Origin: Prunella strophiata
Taxonomy: Eukaryota; Chordata; Aves; Passeriformes; Prunellidae
Length of the DNA stretch: 64,000 nucleotides
Direction: 5' to 3'
NCBI GenBank assembly: GCA_036583965.1
Contig: JAZBQD010000015.1
Coordinates: 71,278,330-71,342,329, forward strand
Position numbers and translations under genes: made by a program. The notes beneath the pieces are model-generated. The model saw only the letters and a list, made by a program, of their open reading frames with translations, was not told where the DNA came from and ran no database searches. Position 1 is the first letter of the stretch. The number at the start of each line of letters is the position of its first letter. Positions 29,601-43,020 of this stretch are shown here, one piece after another.

Positions 29601-32600
29601 TGTCACCTCTTGGAGGGTTTCCCAGGAACTCTCTGCCAGGGAACATTTCTCACCATGTTAAGGAGCTAATTAAGTGGACTGACAGTGTTTGCTTTATAAG
29701 CAACTCATCTCTGTGACATGAGACACTTTGCTAAACTCAGATGACTGGAGTAAAGCTTTAGTACATTCTCTGTAAAACACAAGGCACTGTGATACCTACC
29801 TGGTGTACATGCACTAGAATCCGTGTTCCTTGTGAAATTGCTCCCTGAGCTGTTTGGGACCAGTAGTTGTGTTGTGGTGAGGCTCCTGGCTCACAGCAGC
29901 ACAGGCTGTGCTGAGAGAAACAGGTCTCTGCCAGACTCTCTGGTGCCTGGGTGCTCACTGAACAGTGGGAAAATGCTGGGGGTGAGAGAGAGCTGGGGAG
30001 AAGCTCTCCCTCTTCTGCTCCAGAGCTGTGTTTAAGTTCAGCCCATACCCTTGCTCCTTGCCTGAACTGTGTCTCAGCTATGCCTGTGCCTTGATGATAC
30101 TGATGCTGGTTTTACTTTCTGGCTTGCCCTCAGTCCTGCCTTATCAAATTGGACTTGCCTGGTGATCTTGACTTTTCACTGACCCTGGTCACTGACTGAA
30201 CTTTTCTTTGGGTACATTGAAGCCAAGGAGCTCTGGAAGAGAACAATGGCCAGAAGTCTGGAAAGAGAATTTCAGACTGATTGAATGAGTTGTTAGTCTT
30301 TGGCATGGGTGGCTCTCCTGCAGTGCACAAGCAAGAAGGTCTGTTCAAGCAAAAGCAGAGTGAGCAAAGGAAAGATGGGAAACCTTAAGGAAATCATCAC
30401 AATCTGAAAACTTGATCACAGGGAATGGTGGGCACTTGGAACTTTAGTAAGAATGTAAAGAAATATATTAGAATCAGGAAAATAGATGTCAGTATGAGTA
30501 ATTCTACCATGGACTGCTGAAGACATCAGCTCTGAGGGATCGGGTCATTAGCAGAAGCGCTCTCTCCCTCCCAGAAAAGTCAAGCAGCTGAGTAACACAG
30601 GATTTACACACTCAGTGTGTATTCTGTTTTTCTGTTTGAAGTAGTGCCTGTAATGGGATACAGTGGTTTTTGACAAGAAAAGATAATGACTTCTTCAGTA
30701 TCATCTTCAAAGTGTTCCAATACTGTGGCTAAAGACAGAGCAGCAATGAGGAAGTTTCTCCTCTGCATGAACCAGCTGTGCTGCCAAGGATATATTCCCT
30801 TCCCTGGACTGCAATATGTAGTGTCATTCTCAAATCCATGGGGGAGGAAAACTGTTAAGGACTGCTACACCTAAAGTCTCCACCTATCTGCAGACTCCTC
30901 CTGAGTCAAAATCTGCTGAAAGCTGGGAAGTGTCTTGGAGGAATTGTGACTACATGCTTGCTCTGTTCTCATAACAATTTTTTTAAGAGACAGGATATTG
31001 GATTAGGTTAAAACATTGCTCTAATGTGGAAGTATAACTGATACAAGCTCTTCAGACTTTGTGCTATACATTAAAACTAGCTGGGGTAAAGAGCAAGGAG
31101 TAACTGGCTAACATTGGTGAACTGGCAGATTGTTTCTGATTCTCACAAGGCAAATGTCAGAACTATGAAGCTAAGACTTTTAAAGAGGAACAGCTAAGAC
31201 TTTTAGATGTACCTCTTTTCCTGGAGCACAGTCCAATGTTACAGGAAGAGTGCATTCTGCCCATAGCCTAATTTCTGTGAGAAAAAAAATTATTTTTATA
31301 TTTGGGTAAATCTTGTACAAGTTCAATAACAAAAAAAAAAACTTAAACTCATTAAAATTTACAGAAATGCCACTGAAGCAGCATTGCTTTCCCTCTTTAA
31401 ATATTTTGATTAGTTGGATATTAAATGAACGGTCTTGAAAAAATTTCCTTGAAGTCACATTTAATTTGAAATTATTTGGTTTTAAAAGACAAATAAATAT
31501 AACTCAAATATTTTAAAATCTGGTTTGAATTTAAAGATTTTGTGATTTCCTGATGCAGTCTGTTGCCTTTTTATAATATGTGAAGAAAATAGTCTGTTTC
31601 TCTAAAACTCACAAGTAATCAAGCTGATTCCTAAAAAATGTCATTTATCTTTTCACTCCCGATCATGAGGGAGTGGTTCCCCTGCTGGCACAAACAGAGC
31701 CCATGTGCACAGGGAACTATCTAGTGTCCCCTCAGCTGCTCTGATCTCAGGGCATCAGGGTCTCACACTGTCTCAGTTTCAAGATTTGATTTATGTGCCT
31801 TACGGCACCTAGTTCTCAGAGTATCATTAAAAAACTGCCCACCATTAAAATTGCTGAGTTCCCACTCTCTAAACTGAACTGTCTCGTGGTGAATTTCTCT
31901 ACCAGCTGCTTGTACTCATCACTCACTGACTGTTCTCATCACCCAGCTCACAAGTGAGAAGTCCTCTGCAATCTCCTGACCATTCCCCCACGTGAGGACC
32001 ACTAACTCCCCAGCTGCCTGCTGCCAGGTGTGTACCCAAAACCCACTGGCAGGAACTGATGGTCCCCACCCTCAGCTGAGTTTTCCAATGAAAACAACAC
32101 TTCTCCAAGGACCCTTGAACCATGTCCTGATGTGCTTGCCCCCAGTGGTCATGGATTCTCCCTGCTCTCTGCTGCTGTGAATTTGAGTCTTGCTCTGAGC
32201 TGACGTTAGCTTGGTTTCTGTTTTCCACATCCAGCTACTGTGCTGGCTGGCATTTTGCAAGTGCCTTGACTAGACAGTTAGATATGAGGTCTTCTCATTA
32301 ACGCGTCCGCTGCAATTGGAAGAAGGCCAAAGGCTGGGAAAGGCAAGTTTCCAGCACTGCCTTTGATTTAAGGGCAGCACTAATAGTTAAGGTTAAGTGA
32401 GTGCAAGTGCTAGTGACTGGGAGTGAGCACAGAGGGACAGAAGGTGATGCACGGCGGGGAAGAAGGACTGACTGAAATGACTGAAAATCCACTTAGGAAG
32501 CATCCTTAGCTGAGTAACTTCAATACAAGGTTGCAATGGTACATCCTCTTAACACTCGCTATGCTGCCTTGCTTTTCAGCTATGTTGACTCACTCCTAAG

Positions 32601-35305
32601 AAAAGCTACTGCTACAAATCCTATGGTAGCTCCATTTCTGACTCCCCATGATCTGGGTCAAGCTCTCTCTCTTGCTATTTCATGCAGGGATCATGTGAGA
32701 TGATACCCAGGAGATGGACAGATCATCACAGCCTTGCCTTCTTTTCCTTGACAAAGAAAGTTTGCACAATTTCTTCTCTTTTGGTAATACAGAAAGTATG
32801 TAACCTCTAGCTCCTGATTGTTTAGGAAGAGTATAGAACAGAGGATGTACCCATTCCAAAACTGAGCAGTGAATATTAATGCTTTTGAGTAGAAGTGCAG
32901 AAGTTAACAGGGACAACAAAGTTCAGAGGCTGTCACAGTGATTTCATTCCTTGGCTGAAACTAAGTATGAGAGAAGGTGAAACTCAGTTCTGGAGGGAGC
33001 ACTTTAGAGCTGGTGGAAAACAGGTCATGTTACTAAGTGCCAGGCAAATCTGGATTCCTGAGGCAGGAGTTATAGTGGGTATGAGTGTTTGAATCCTTGG
33101 CACACTCCCAGCACTGGAAGCTTCAGCTACTGCAATGCAGCAGTGTGAGCATCCAAGGGACTGAGATGTGGCAGTGAGAATTCCTGTAGTGAAACAGTCC
33201 CTTTAAGGTAATGCAAAAAGCAGATCATACCTTGCTCCAAGAAATTACTCTGCAGATAAGGCAGAATGGGGACAGGACCATACACCACCAGTAGCTGGTG
33301 TGGGAGTGTAATCCTTTCTTCCAGATCTGAGCTGTAGTCTCTGCTCCAGGTCATTAAAGGAAGTCAGGCCAGCTCCTATGAGGGTTTAAGTAGTGCCACA
33401 GATGAGATAGCAGAGGTCTTGTTGAGCACAGGAAGGGTAATTCAGTGGATCTGGTGTCCTGATTGTCCACATCAGAGACCTGGTCCTTTTGGCTTCTGCT
33501 CTGTGTGCCAGGATTTCTGTGGAAGTCAGGACCTGAGTGATCAGTAACAGTGCACACACCCAGGCTGTGCTCCATCAGGCAGGAGGGATACAGAAAGGGT
33601 GTGCAGGAAATCATTTGCACATGCCCCAGTTTACATGCTACCACAGTTTACCAGCTCCTAATCTAATGCTGAATTTATCTAGTGTTCCATTTACTCACCT
33701 ACAGTAAATATGTACATTTATCCTCTCTGCATACTAACAAAACTAAATCTTGGGGCAAAACTGTAGGCCTGAAAATTGAGAAGGTTTGAGAAGGCTGTAT
33801 AGCCCTTTCTCAGCAACTATTCTCAGTTATTCCCTTATCACTAGCCTAGTGACAGCACTATAAGGAACAACAATGTGTGACTGTGAAGAAAATCCAATAA
33901 ATTCTTCTTCTCTGAGGCTGTGAAGTCCTGTCTCAAGATATGTATTGCCTGATTTTCTGTTTTTAAATGCTTCTTTTCAGCCCCATGACACAGACAAGAA
34001 ATTGCTTTAGTGACAGCCCAGATATGACAGGTGTACTGATGCTTGCCTGACAAGCTATACAGGGGGGTGAGATTTACTCCTCTAATCTAAGTAATATGTG
34101 TCTTCATAGGCTCTTCCCTTGTCTGCAGCCTGCCAGGTAGTAGCCCTTGCCTCCTAATTGCAAGAAAATTATCTGTCAATGAAATGGTGACCAGATTTAT
34201 CTCTGAATTAAATACATGTTCATATCACAAAGACAATGAAGCTAAGGCTAATGAGGGAGATTTGCAAAGCAACAGCTTTGTGGACAGCATGGAAATTTCT
34301 TCAAGTATCCCATGAGACCCCAGGATAAAGGGAAGAGCCAGAAAAAAAGAGCAGAACAGTGTCCAACTTAAAGTGAGCCAGCTTTGCAAATGCTCTGGTT
34401 TTGCTCTTTGTAAGAAAATGTCCCTCTCCTCTAGCAAAGAGTTTCTAATTTCTTTTTATTTAGCATCTAATTATGATTACCTAAGGGAAAATAGCAGTTT
34501 CCCCATCCCATTTTCCTCAAACTTTAAGAAGAAGCTGAAAATTTAGAAGCAGGGATGCAAAATCCAGTCTAGTCCAGCCTGAGCATTGGTCCTGACCTGT
34601 TACTCTCCACTGCATAATTCTAACATAAGGATGATACCCAGCCATCCTCTCCTTGCTAGCAAGATGAACACAGCTACTGAAGAACAACAACAAAATCTGT
34701 ATCAGAGCTTAGGAAAATGAGTAGCCATGCCAAAAACTGGAAACACAGGAAACAGGACCGGGGTCCTACAGACCTTATTGCCCTTTACTTTCCCTAGCAT
34801 GAGGTAAGAAGGAAATGAGTGGAAAGGAAAATGAGCAGTCAGGGTCAGGACTTGCAATTCTCTGCCTAACTCTGGAAGAACAGTTCTATGTCTAATGATT
34901 AATGAGACCTGAAGTCAGGATTACTAAAATATTGTTTCCAGCCTGCTGGGTGACCCACGTTGCAGCTCAAGACTTTGCTTTATATCTAAATCACTTATCA
35001 TTGAGGTTTCCACTCATTGAACCAAACAGATCTGTGGTGGTGGTGGCAAGCTACTCTCTTGAGGTGCCACCATTCCTTCCGCCAGTGCCACTTGGCAGCC
35101 CCCACACACCACATGCCATAAACTCATCTCTCTCCTGTCACAGAAGGAAAGGAAAGGACAGGGGCATCCTGTTACAGCCAGGTCTCTGCCAGCCCTATCC
35201 AATTCCTGACATGCCCTTGTGTAGCCAGGAACCAGTGGGAGGGTGGCAGGCTGCGCAGGGGTAGGGCAGAATGGCTGCCTATCATGGATCCCACTTCATC
35301 CCCAG
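26616..35305. other. Intergenic, no gene recognised
   Basis: Almost 8.7 kb downstream of CCT5 without a recognisable exon, RNA gene or named transposon. In mammals CMBL and MARCHF6 follow CCT5; I see no coding similarity to carboxymethylenebutenolidase or to a RING-CH ligase here. Unrecognised non-coding transcripts or old repeats may be present. Confidence 0.5.
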
Positions 35306-35500
35306 ATTTCCATTATGGAGCAGTACAGAAGAGACCAATCCGTTCAGCAGCTCCTGGGGCAGCCCAGCAACAGTAAACTCAAACAGAGATTGGCAATGGT
35401 AACCTTCAAAGACATGCAGAGAATCACCAGGAGGTCCAGCTTCCCTTCGCACTCACCTCCTCCGGTGCCAGGAATAGAAGCCACCCAACTTGCCTGCTGA
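35306..35500 (+). CDS. Putative terminal coding exon of an unidentified gene
   Basis: A good acceptor (pyrimidine-rich 'cccacttcatccccag', ending at 35305) leads into an open frame of 64 residues with a TGA stop at 35498-35500. The product begins ISIMEQYRRDQSVQQLLGQ and contains KLKQRLAMVTFKDMQRITRR followed by a Ser/Pro tail. The first two thirds are charged, probably helical and protein-like, unlike the low-complexity frames around it. I do not recognise the family. It could be a last exon spliced from upstream on the plus strand, or a small protein starting at the internal Met (35315). I found no partner exon between CCT5 and here and no canonical polyadenylation signal close to the stop. 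Confidence 0.4.
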   Translation: MSIMEQYRRDQSVQQLLGQPSNSKLKQRLAMVTFKDMQRITRRSSFPSHSPPPVPGIEATQLAC

Positions 35501-38500
35501 AGTCCCCTCCTACCCCACTACCAGCAGTACCCAAACAGCAGCTGCTCTTTGTGTAAGTGCCCTCTTATGTTTCCAGCGGAGGGATAAACAGTCCTGATGG
35601 AATAAAGGCACTGCAGCCTTCTCTGAAGCACTATGAGCAGTGTGGATGTGAGAGAGGAGACCCTGAGGACATGAATGCAAGCTGCTACTTGCTACAGTCC
35701 CCAGATCAGTGGGGCAAGGAGGTGAACTGATCCAAATGAGTGGCACCTCTCCCAAATCAGTGAAAGGACCACTGAGTTGTACAGTGAGTGCCCTGTACTG
35801 CTTCTTGAGAATATTAAGTCTTCCAGGGTTTGGTATAAAGGGATATTTCTTTTGCACCAAGATGATCCCAGCAAGGGGAAAATGTGGATGGAAAAGTGAT
35901 GCAGAAACAGGGCTGAAAGAGTGAGAAAGACTGAAAAAAATGCAAGAAAGGGAGAGCAAATAAACTGTACCACAGAAGGAAAATCCCTGAAAGTTCCTCA
36001 GAGCAGAAGGAGGAAGAGTCCCTGGAAACTTCCTTTCTTTCAGTGTAAGAGATGTTAGTCCACAGCAGCATGATGCACAGTAATTTTACCAAAGCCTCAT
36101 ATCCATGGAGCAGCTCTCACCACTCACCTGGGATAATCTGTACCTCTGAGGATAGCACAGCTCTTCCTGTCATGCCCCCATGATGTGTGTGTGGCTGTAT
36201 GCAACAGTGCTGAGTCCTGGACTAAAAGAGGTGTGTGTTTGTCTGTAGTTTGATCCATCATGTAAATCTGGTGTACTGGGAAATTCCTGCACTTTATCTG
36301 TATTGTTCAGTTCAAAGGCATGGAGGTCTACCATTTGCTCATCTTGCTCACTTCCAGGGCTTTGGACAGGTAAACAAATCCACATCTCAGGGAATTGACC
36401 TGTAGGCAACAAAGGGCTTATCAATCATAAAGGTATGAACAATTAAATGTGTTTGGGTTTCTTCCAAGAGGGCTCAGCAGCCAAAAATCATGAAGCAACT
36501 GCAGAAAGGGGTGCAGGGTAAAGCAGAGAGAGGCTCTGCTGAAGGAATTGTCAGGAGTTAAGCCTGACCAGGATGCCCCTGGGGAAGACAATTGTGAGTT
36601 AGCTCTGCATTTGGCAATCTCTGAGAGATTTACTGTCCTGAAGAGGAAGATAAAATAATATCTCAAAGCAAATGTCAGCTGCAACAACTGTTAGTGACAG
36701 AACAAGGGGATGTGAAAGCTGCCACTTTTTCTCTACCTGGAATTGGAAAGAGCAGATTCAGCAGATGTCAGCCAATGCCTGAACATTTCTGTCCTTGCTC
36801 TGCTTCCACAACCAACTCCACCAATGGAAGACAACCAGCTGTGCCAGGCACTGGGGAACACTGGGGTCAAGGACACAGGACTGTTCAAGCAATGGTTTGA
36901 AGACATCTGCACCACCTCTAATCATGGTAAAATGACTGCTTTGCTTGAAGCCAGCTCTGTATACCTAGATGTCAGATACACACTTAATAAAACTAGTCTT
37001 TTACCACTTCAGATAAATTTTCTCCTGAGCACCTCACTCAAATAAATCTGTTCAGTCATGAGTCATTTTTCCTGCTGTGCCCTAAGAAATATGTCAGCAA
37101 AGTACTGGTGGAAGTTGCACTCTGAGTTAGCACACAGAAGGTGGCTACAAGGGAAGCTGGAGCCTTGTGTGAGTCTACCCTGAGACACAGGTGCCAGCCA
37201 GAGACACGAGTCCTTGGTGGGGGGCAGCTTGTAAACAGCAAAGAGGGTTAGAAGTGCAATTAGTCTGTGTGACAGCCGTGACCGCCTTCTGTCACCACCC
37301 TGGGCCAGGCCAAATCCCCTTTCCTCCCTCTCTTGCACAAAGCTGAGCCAAGGCACAGGGCTTATAAACATGCCCAGCTGCCTATCAGCCCAGGGGAAAG
37401 AAAACAAATGCACCACAGCAACAGGCAGACCTGTATATGGGCAAGCCCAGATTACTGGCTGGTGTGCCTGGCTGTCAGACCTCGGTGCACCCTAAGTAGG
37501 GAAGTTTAGGATGCTGGCTGACACTGGCCATTAGGGGATTTAGTGGTGGTCACTTCTCTTCTTGTGGTCAGCAGCAACACAGCACAAGGGGAACTAAAAT
37601 TAAAGTATGGATAGCAAGGTACTGTGCAAGCTACGGGATATTTAAAACACCGAGGAAGTTTCCTTGGTCTTCCTGTCTAAGGTATTTCCCTATGGTTTCT
37701 GCATCTCCACCCACAGATGCAGGATAGAAGTAAAAAATAAAAGGCTAAAAGCTGAAACTCCATATCGAGGGACCAGGTATCTTGTGCTCCAGTCACTTTC
37801 AGTCCTGCAACTCTTTGGCATGACAATGGCATTTTATGATTTCCCATGGCTTCTCAACTACAGGCAACTTTAGAAGACATCAGCTGCATTGCAGTTGTCA
37901 CCAACATGCTCCTACATGAGTAAGAATGAAAGGTAAAAAATTCCATCATTTTTATTCCTTACTTATTTTTTCTTCCCATCCCTGTGCTCAGAAGGAGAGT
38001 TGCTCAGAACAGGGCCATATTTTATGGCTTTTAACAAAGCTCTGGCCTGCATTGTCTTTGAATTAAAAGTCAAAACTTGAGAACAAGCAGTGTGAGAAGA
38101 GTTAGGCTCACACATCATGCAGTCCTGCATCTGCCCTATTAGTATTTCCTGGCCTGAGATGCTTTCCCCCACTCATTTTTGGTAACTGGTGCTCAGTCCT
38201 TTTGCAGTCTCAAACCCTAACATTTGCATGCAGAGTGGGAAAGGTTACACAGGATGGTCAGCATTGTGGTCTTGTTCAGGGAATGCTGGAGAATACCACC
38301 CTTCCTAAGTAACTGATTCAGTCACAGTAATGATACTTATAGGGGTTTAAGTGGGAAGAGATGGAAGTAACATAGTGTTGGAGTTGACAAGGCAGAAGGA
38401 AAGTTATATGTAAGCTTCTAAAAATTACTCCAGAACCCTAACTGCTAAATCCCTGAAGGCTGGGTCTCTATCTTGCCTTTAGTCACTGCTCTAGCTTCCA

Positions 38501-40139
38501 ACACAGTGACTTTCATTATTCTTCCTGTAGAAAGAGGGGATGACATTGACTCTACTATGAAATTTAGTCCTACCCTGCCTCTTATGTCCTGAGTCCAGCC
38601 AGTGTAACAAAACAATCTCTGTGCTGGGGACACTGCTGAACTGTGGTTAGCCCAAACAATTTGCCTAAAGGCTCTCTTTAACATTCAGTATTTTAATTCT
38701 CAGATGAGTCATGTGGAGCACTGTTTAACCATTATCACGACTTAGGTCATCACTTTCAAATCTGCCTGAATTTTCTCATCTCTGTCTAGCAAACAGCCTT
38801 CACTCTCACTTCTTCCTAACCTGGGAGAAGAGTTACAATCAAACTATCTGCTCTGTCAACAGATCCAGGCTCAATCCATCATCCTTCTGCCTGCAGTGCT
38901 GGCCCATACCTTCCCTACATCCTGCAGTATCTGATCTGCACCACATTCCCCAGGCTGCTGCTGAGTGTAACTATTGAGGAGCCACGTGGACTGTACAGTG
39001 CAGAAGTGGAAACAGAATCCACAGAGAGGTGCACAAGGGCAATCCAGAAATATAGAGCATACATCCCACCAAAAGCCATGGGATCCATGCTCCCAGCCTG
39101 TGCATGCAGAGTGCTGCAGGCATCAGGGCACCAGGGCCTGGATTCACACTTCTTGGACTGACCTGCAGCCAGAACTCACAAAGTGTGGTGAGCTCGGTAA
39201 CCACCCGATTTATCTCTTCATTCCATCCCAGAGAGGAGAGAAGTACCACATTTTTCCCTCCTCTTCAGAGCCACCTGATGCCCCTTTGGGGATGACACCA
39301 GATCCAACCCATCCCTCGTGCCCACATTAGCTGCAGTGCTGCCCTTTACAGTGCTGGGCACCGTGGCCAGCCCTCCTGCAGCCAGAGGCTGCGCGCGCAA
39401 AGCGCCGGCGTGCTTGCACACAGCTCCCTTCCATTCAGCCTCTCCCAACAGCTGCTCCAGGGCTGATGGGGGCAACCAGATCCTTTTCCAGACCCCCTGG
39501 GGATAGTCTTTGCCAGGTCTGTTTATTCATTGATTTAAGAAATCCAGCTGCAATTATGAACAAGCTACTGAGAAAAGAAGCCTGAGTTTGGGACTTAGCC
39601 CAGGGCAGGGCTACTGTGTTCAAATCTGTGCTTGCTTCATTGCAGCCCTGTTCCCACCACCATCACATGCATTTTGCAGTCACAGTGCTGATTTCATCAC
39701 TTCACTATGCATCACACAACTTTCTGGCAGCAGAAGCCCATTCTACCAAAGTCTGAAGGCTCTGTGACAAAGGAGACAGAGAAACAATCCTAGTTATTGC
39801 CACTTCTTACTGCCATTAGCCTGTCACATTGCCTTTGTCAGGCAGCACTGAATACCTGATCCTCATTGGCATAATTGGCTCCTGCAAAAAAACCAGCCTG
39901 AGTCTTGATAGCATGGGGCAGCTTGATCTGTTTCCCCAAAGATGTCAGTCTTCCATCAGTTCAGGTTTACTTTAATTTGGAATAAATCCTAAAATCTTGC
40001 TAACCCTTTCTTGTCAAGCCTTTCTTGCATTTGGCATACAGCTTTGCCAAGACCATGCTGAGCAGTTCCAAAGGACAGACATTTGGGAGCCCCTAAACAT
40101 CTTTAGCTACAACACAGAGTGTCTTCAAAATTAAAAATG
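35501..40139. other. Intergenic, no gene recognised
   Basis: No convincing exon. A TATA-like GGCTTATAAACATG with a neighbouring E-box CAGCTG at about 37358-37382 could be a promoter, but no coding exon follows it that I can identify. A small GC-rich patch lies near 39380-39420. Confidence 0.45.
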
Positions 40140-41560
40140 TGGAATCACAGCATGGTTGATACCACACAGGACATATGAAGATTGCCTACACCAATCTCCT
40201 TCTCAAAAGAGAGACAACTAGAGAAAGTTTACCAGAGCCTTATCCAATCACCTTTTGAACACCTCCAAAGCCATAGACACACAACCAATGTTACAAAGTT
40301 TAGCCACCATCACCATAAAGCCATTTTTCCTTTGTTTAAATGCCTCCCCTCCCTCAATTTATACTTGTGCCTGGAAGTATAGAGAGATATAAGATTCATC
40401 CTGACTCTTCTCCTGTCCAGGCTGAACATTCCTCATTCTCTCAGCCTCGGCTCATATGATGGTTTCCTTCAGGAGGCAAGAACCTCACTACTGGAGTGTT
40501 TGGCTTCAACCTCTCATGCTTACTCTTGGATCATCCTCAAATTCAAATAGGTCAGTAGTAGGTATTTTCTTCTCAGTATTCTATGCCACAATCAATTCAG
40601 CATCCAGTCTTCCTATTTTAGATAGTTTCACTTGTTAGTTTCTTTAAGGCTTTCTTACAGCCTTAAACCACACTCCCACCATGTTTTCTTCTGAGCTGTC
40701 TTTAGCTTTCCAGCTTGCCTGTAATTGTGGTGCCATACCCAGGATTTTCCCATGACATATCAAATACTGATCACTCACTCCTACTTCCCACACTCATGTT
40801 TAGGCCAGCAGGAATCTTGTTAGCTGGTTTTGCTGAAGATTTGACCATCCCTACTCTCTTTAGCCATGCAAGAAGCCCATTTTCCTTTTTTAACAGGAAA
40901 ACACAGTAAGAACTCATAATCTTGTGTATCCTCTGTGACCTGGCAAGTTTTTAGGGGTCCTTTTGTAAGGATGGCTTTTATTCTTATGTGTTCCTACCTA
41001 ATTATGTTTCTCCTGCCTGTAAGTAAATGTATTTTGTTTGAATATACTTATCAAGTTATCCAGATCTCTTTAAGTAGCCTGTTTCTCTTGCTACTACCCT
41101 ATTCATGCTTGTGTCATCTGTAGGGTTTTACCGTGCTTTGTATTTTCCTTAAAATCATGTTTGGAAATGTTAACCAGTTTTCATTTAACAAGTGATCCCT
41201 GCAGAAACCAAACAAAACAGAGGATTCCAAGAAGATAATTATCTCTTCTGCCTATTGAAAGTTCTCAATCTACTTAATCTATATTTTATGGACTTTGCAT
41301 AGTGCATCTTCTGAATCAATATAACATACTGTAATTCTCTTTTTATCAATAGGTCATGCCTTACAAAAACTCTGTACCATAACACTATGAATTTACTGTA
41401 CCAAACATGACTTTATTATAAAATCGAATGTCTCATTCCAAAAAGCCACATTCCTGTTCCATAATTCTCCATTAGCAAGCGTCTGTAACAAATTTTCCAT
41501 TATTTTTTACTGGATAGCTGCCAGCTACCTGGCCTGTAGATCCATTGGTCTTAAGGCTCT
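40140..41560 (-). mobile_element. Old, diverged CR1 LINE (antisense)
   Basis: Landmarks of an antisense CR1 are present in order: 'aatcacagcatggttgatac', 'ccttttgaacacctccaaag', 'ctcctgtccaggctgaacat' and 'attctctcagcctcggctca', with RT-derived sequence further right. It is more diverged than the other copies, and its right boundary is approximate. Confidence 0.65.
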
Positions 41561-42692
41561 TCCACTTTAAATACAGAAACTATGTTGGCACCTTAACATT
41601 CCTCTGCTATTCCTACAGTAATTAAGGAGTAATTAAAGCGAAATCTCAGCAGGCTGGAGTTGAGCAGCATTTATTATGATTTCAAGTAATGAAAGATTCT
41701 AAGAGATGGAAGCAAGCAGAAGAAAACTGCATCTTGGACTAGTGTGAGCTTAATGCTGTTTGGTAAGGTAGGTTGGGGAGTTGGAAGACTCAAGACATAA
41801 GTGATGTAGGGAGCAGGAGCAGCACAAAATAGTAGCACAGAGGTGATGTTGCTGAGAGAGGAATGAGCAAAAGGTGTTTACCAGGTGATGGGTAGTGTTA
41901 GTAGAGAGGTTAAGTAATGCTAAAATGCCAGTGGGTGAGAAGAAGCTGGAAAAAAAGAGTGGGAGGTTGGGGAAGCATAGAAGAAAGAGTGTACACAGGA
42001 AAGGGTCTGACATGAAAAAAAAAAGCTGAAAAGCTAGAAAGTATAGTTCTGGGACACTTTAGAAGTCATGAAGCTCCTGAGAGTGGAAAATGAGCTGTGA
42101 ATGTTTCCAGCAAAAGACCAGATTAAGTGCAGGAAGGGACTATTACCAACAGCAAAATCCTGGGGATTGAAAAGAGATAGAAAAGTAAAAAGGGCTACCA
42201 ACTCCTAATTCCCTCTTTGCTACTCCTTTTCAGGACTTAAAATGTGCACCTAGAAGAGAGGCATTAGGAGAGGTGTGTGTTTAGAGAAGGGTTAAAGAAG
42301 TGATAGAAAAGGGGAGAAGGAAGGCCTTGTAGAGGGATAACCAGGCATCCAAAAGAGCATGAAGGACATTGTCTTAGGACCTGAAGGCAGAACAAGGGAA
42401 GAGATGTGTTTGGGCTGGCATGAGGTAACCTCAACACAAACATTCCCCAGCCATCATCCATGGCCACATGATGGGGTCCCCCCAGCCCCTCCAGCCCACC
42501 ATCCTGAAGCCACCCTCCAGGGGTCCTGGTGCAGGCACAGGCAGCATCCAGAGGTGGCCCCTGCCTCGGACAGCTTGTCCTGAGAGAGCTGCAAGTTCTG
42601 ACACGCTCCCTGCTTTCCAACAGCAAGTGGGTCCAAACAGGCATTTATGAGGAGGGAAAACGAGCCACATACAGAAACACAAAAGTACATAC
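41561..42692. other. Intergenic, no gene recognised
   Basis: No exon recognised. This stretch separates the old CR1 from the 3' end of the SBK-like kinase. Confidence 0.5.
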
Positions 42693-42698
42693 TTTATT
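42693..42698 (-). terminator. Polyadenylation signal of the SBK-like kinase
   Basis: On the minus strand this reads AATAAA, about 320 bases after the stop codon at 43021-43023, implying a 3' UTR of roughly 340 bases. Confidence 0.7.
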
Positions 42699-43020
42699 TT
42701 GAGGCACAGCGGGTGCTGCAGCCTAAATAATTCCCTGGAGTTCCTGTGGCTAGGGAACAAGTGGGTGCTTCACACACAGCCATTTCCAAGAGAAAGATGT
42801 TTTCAAGCCACAAGGAGATGGACACTGGGCAGCCCCGAGTCCTGGGGTGAGGAACACCGCCTGGGGAAGGAGCTTGGCTCTGTGGCAGCAGGGACAGTAC
42901 TGCAGAGAGGTTGCTCTCTGGGCCACCACGGCCTCTCACACCCAGGCCACCATGGTGCCCAAACCCTGAAGCCCCTTGCAGGCTGAGAGCCCCCTTCCCT
43001 GCTGCCGTGGGGAGCAGGCT

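Noticed and set aside
37355..37420. TATA-like box with E-box and GATA-like sites
   Set aside because: Plausible promoter words, but no coding exon follows, and such motifs are common by chance.
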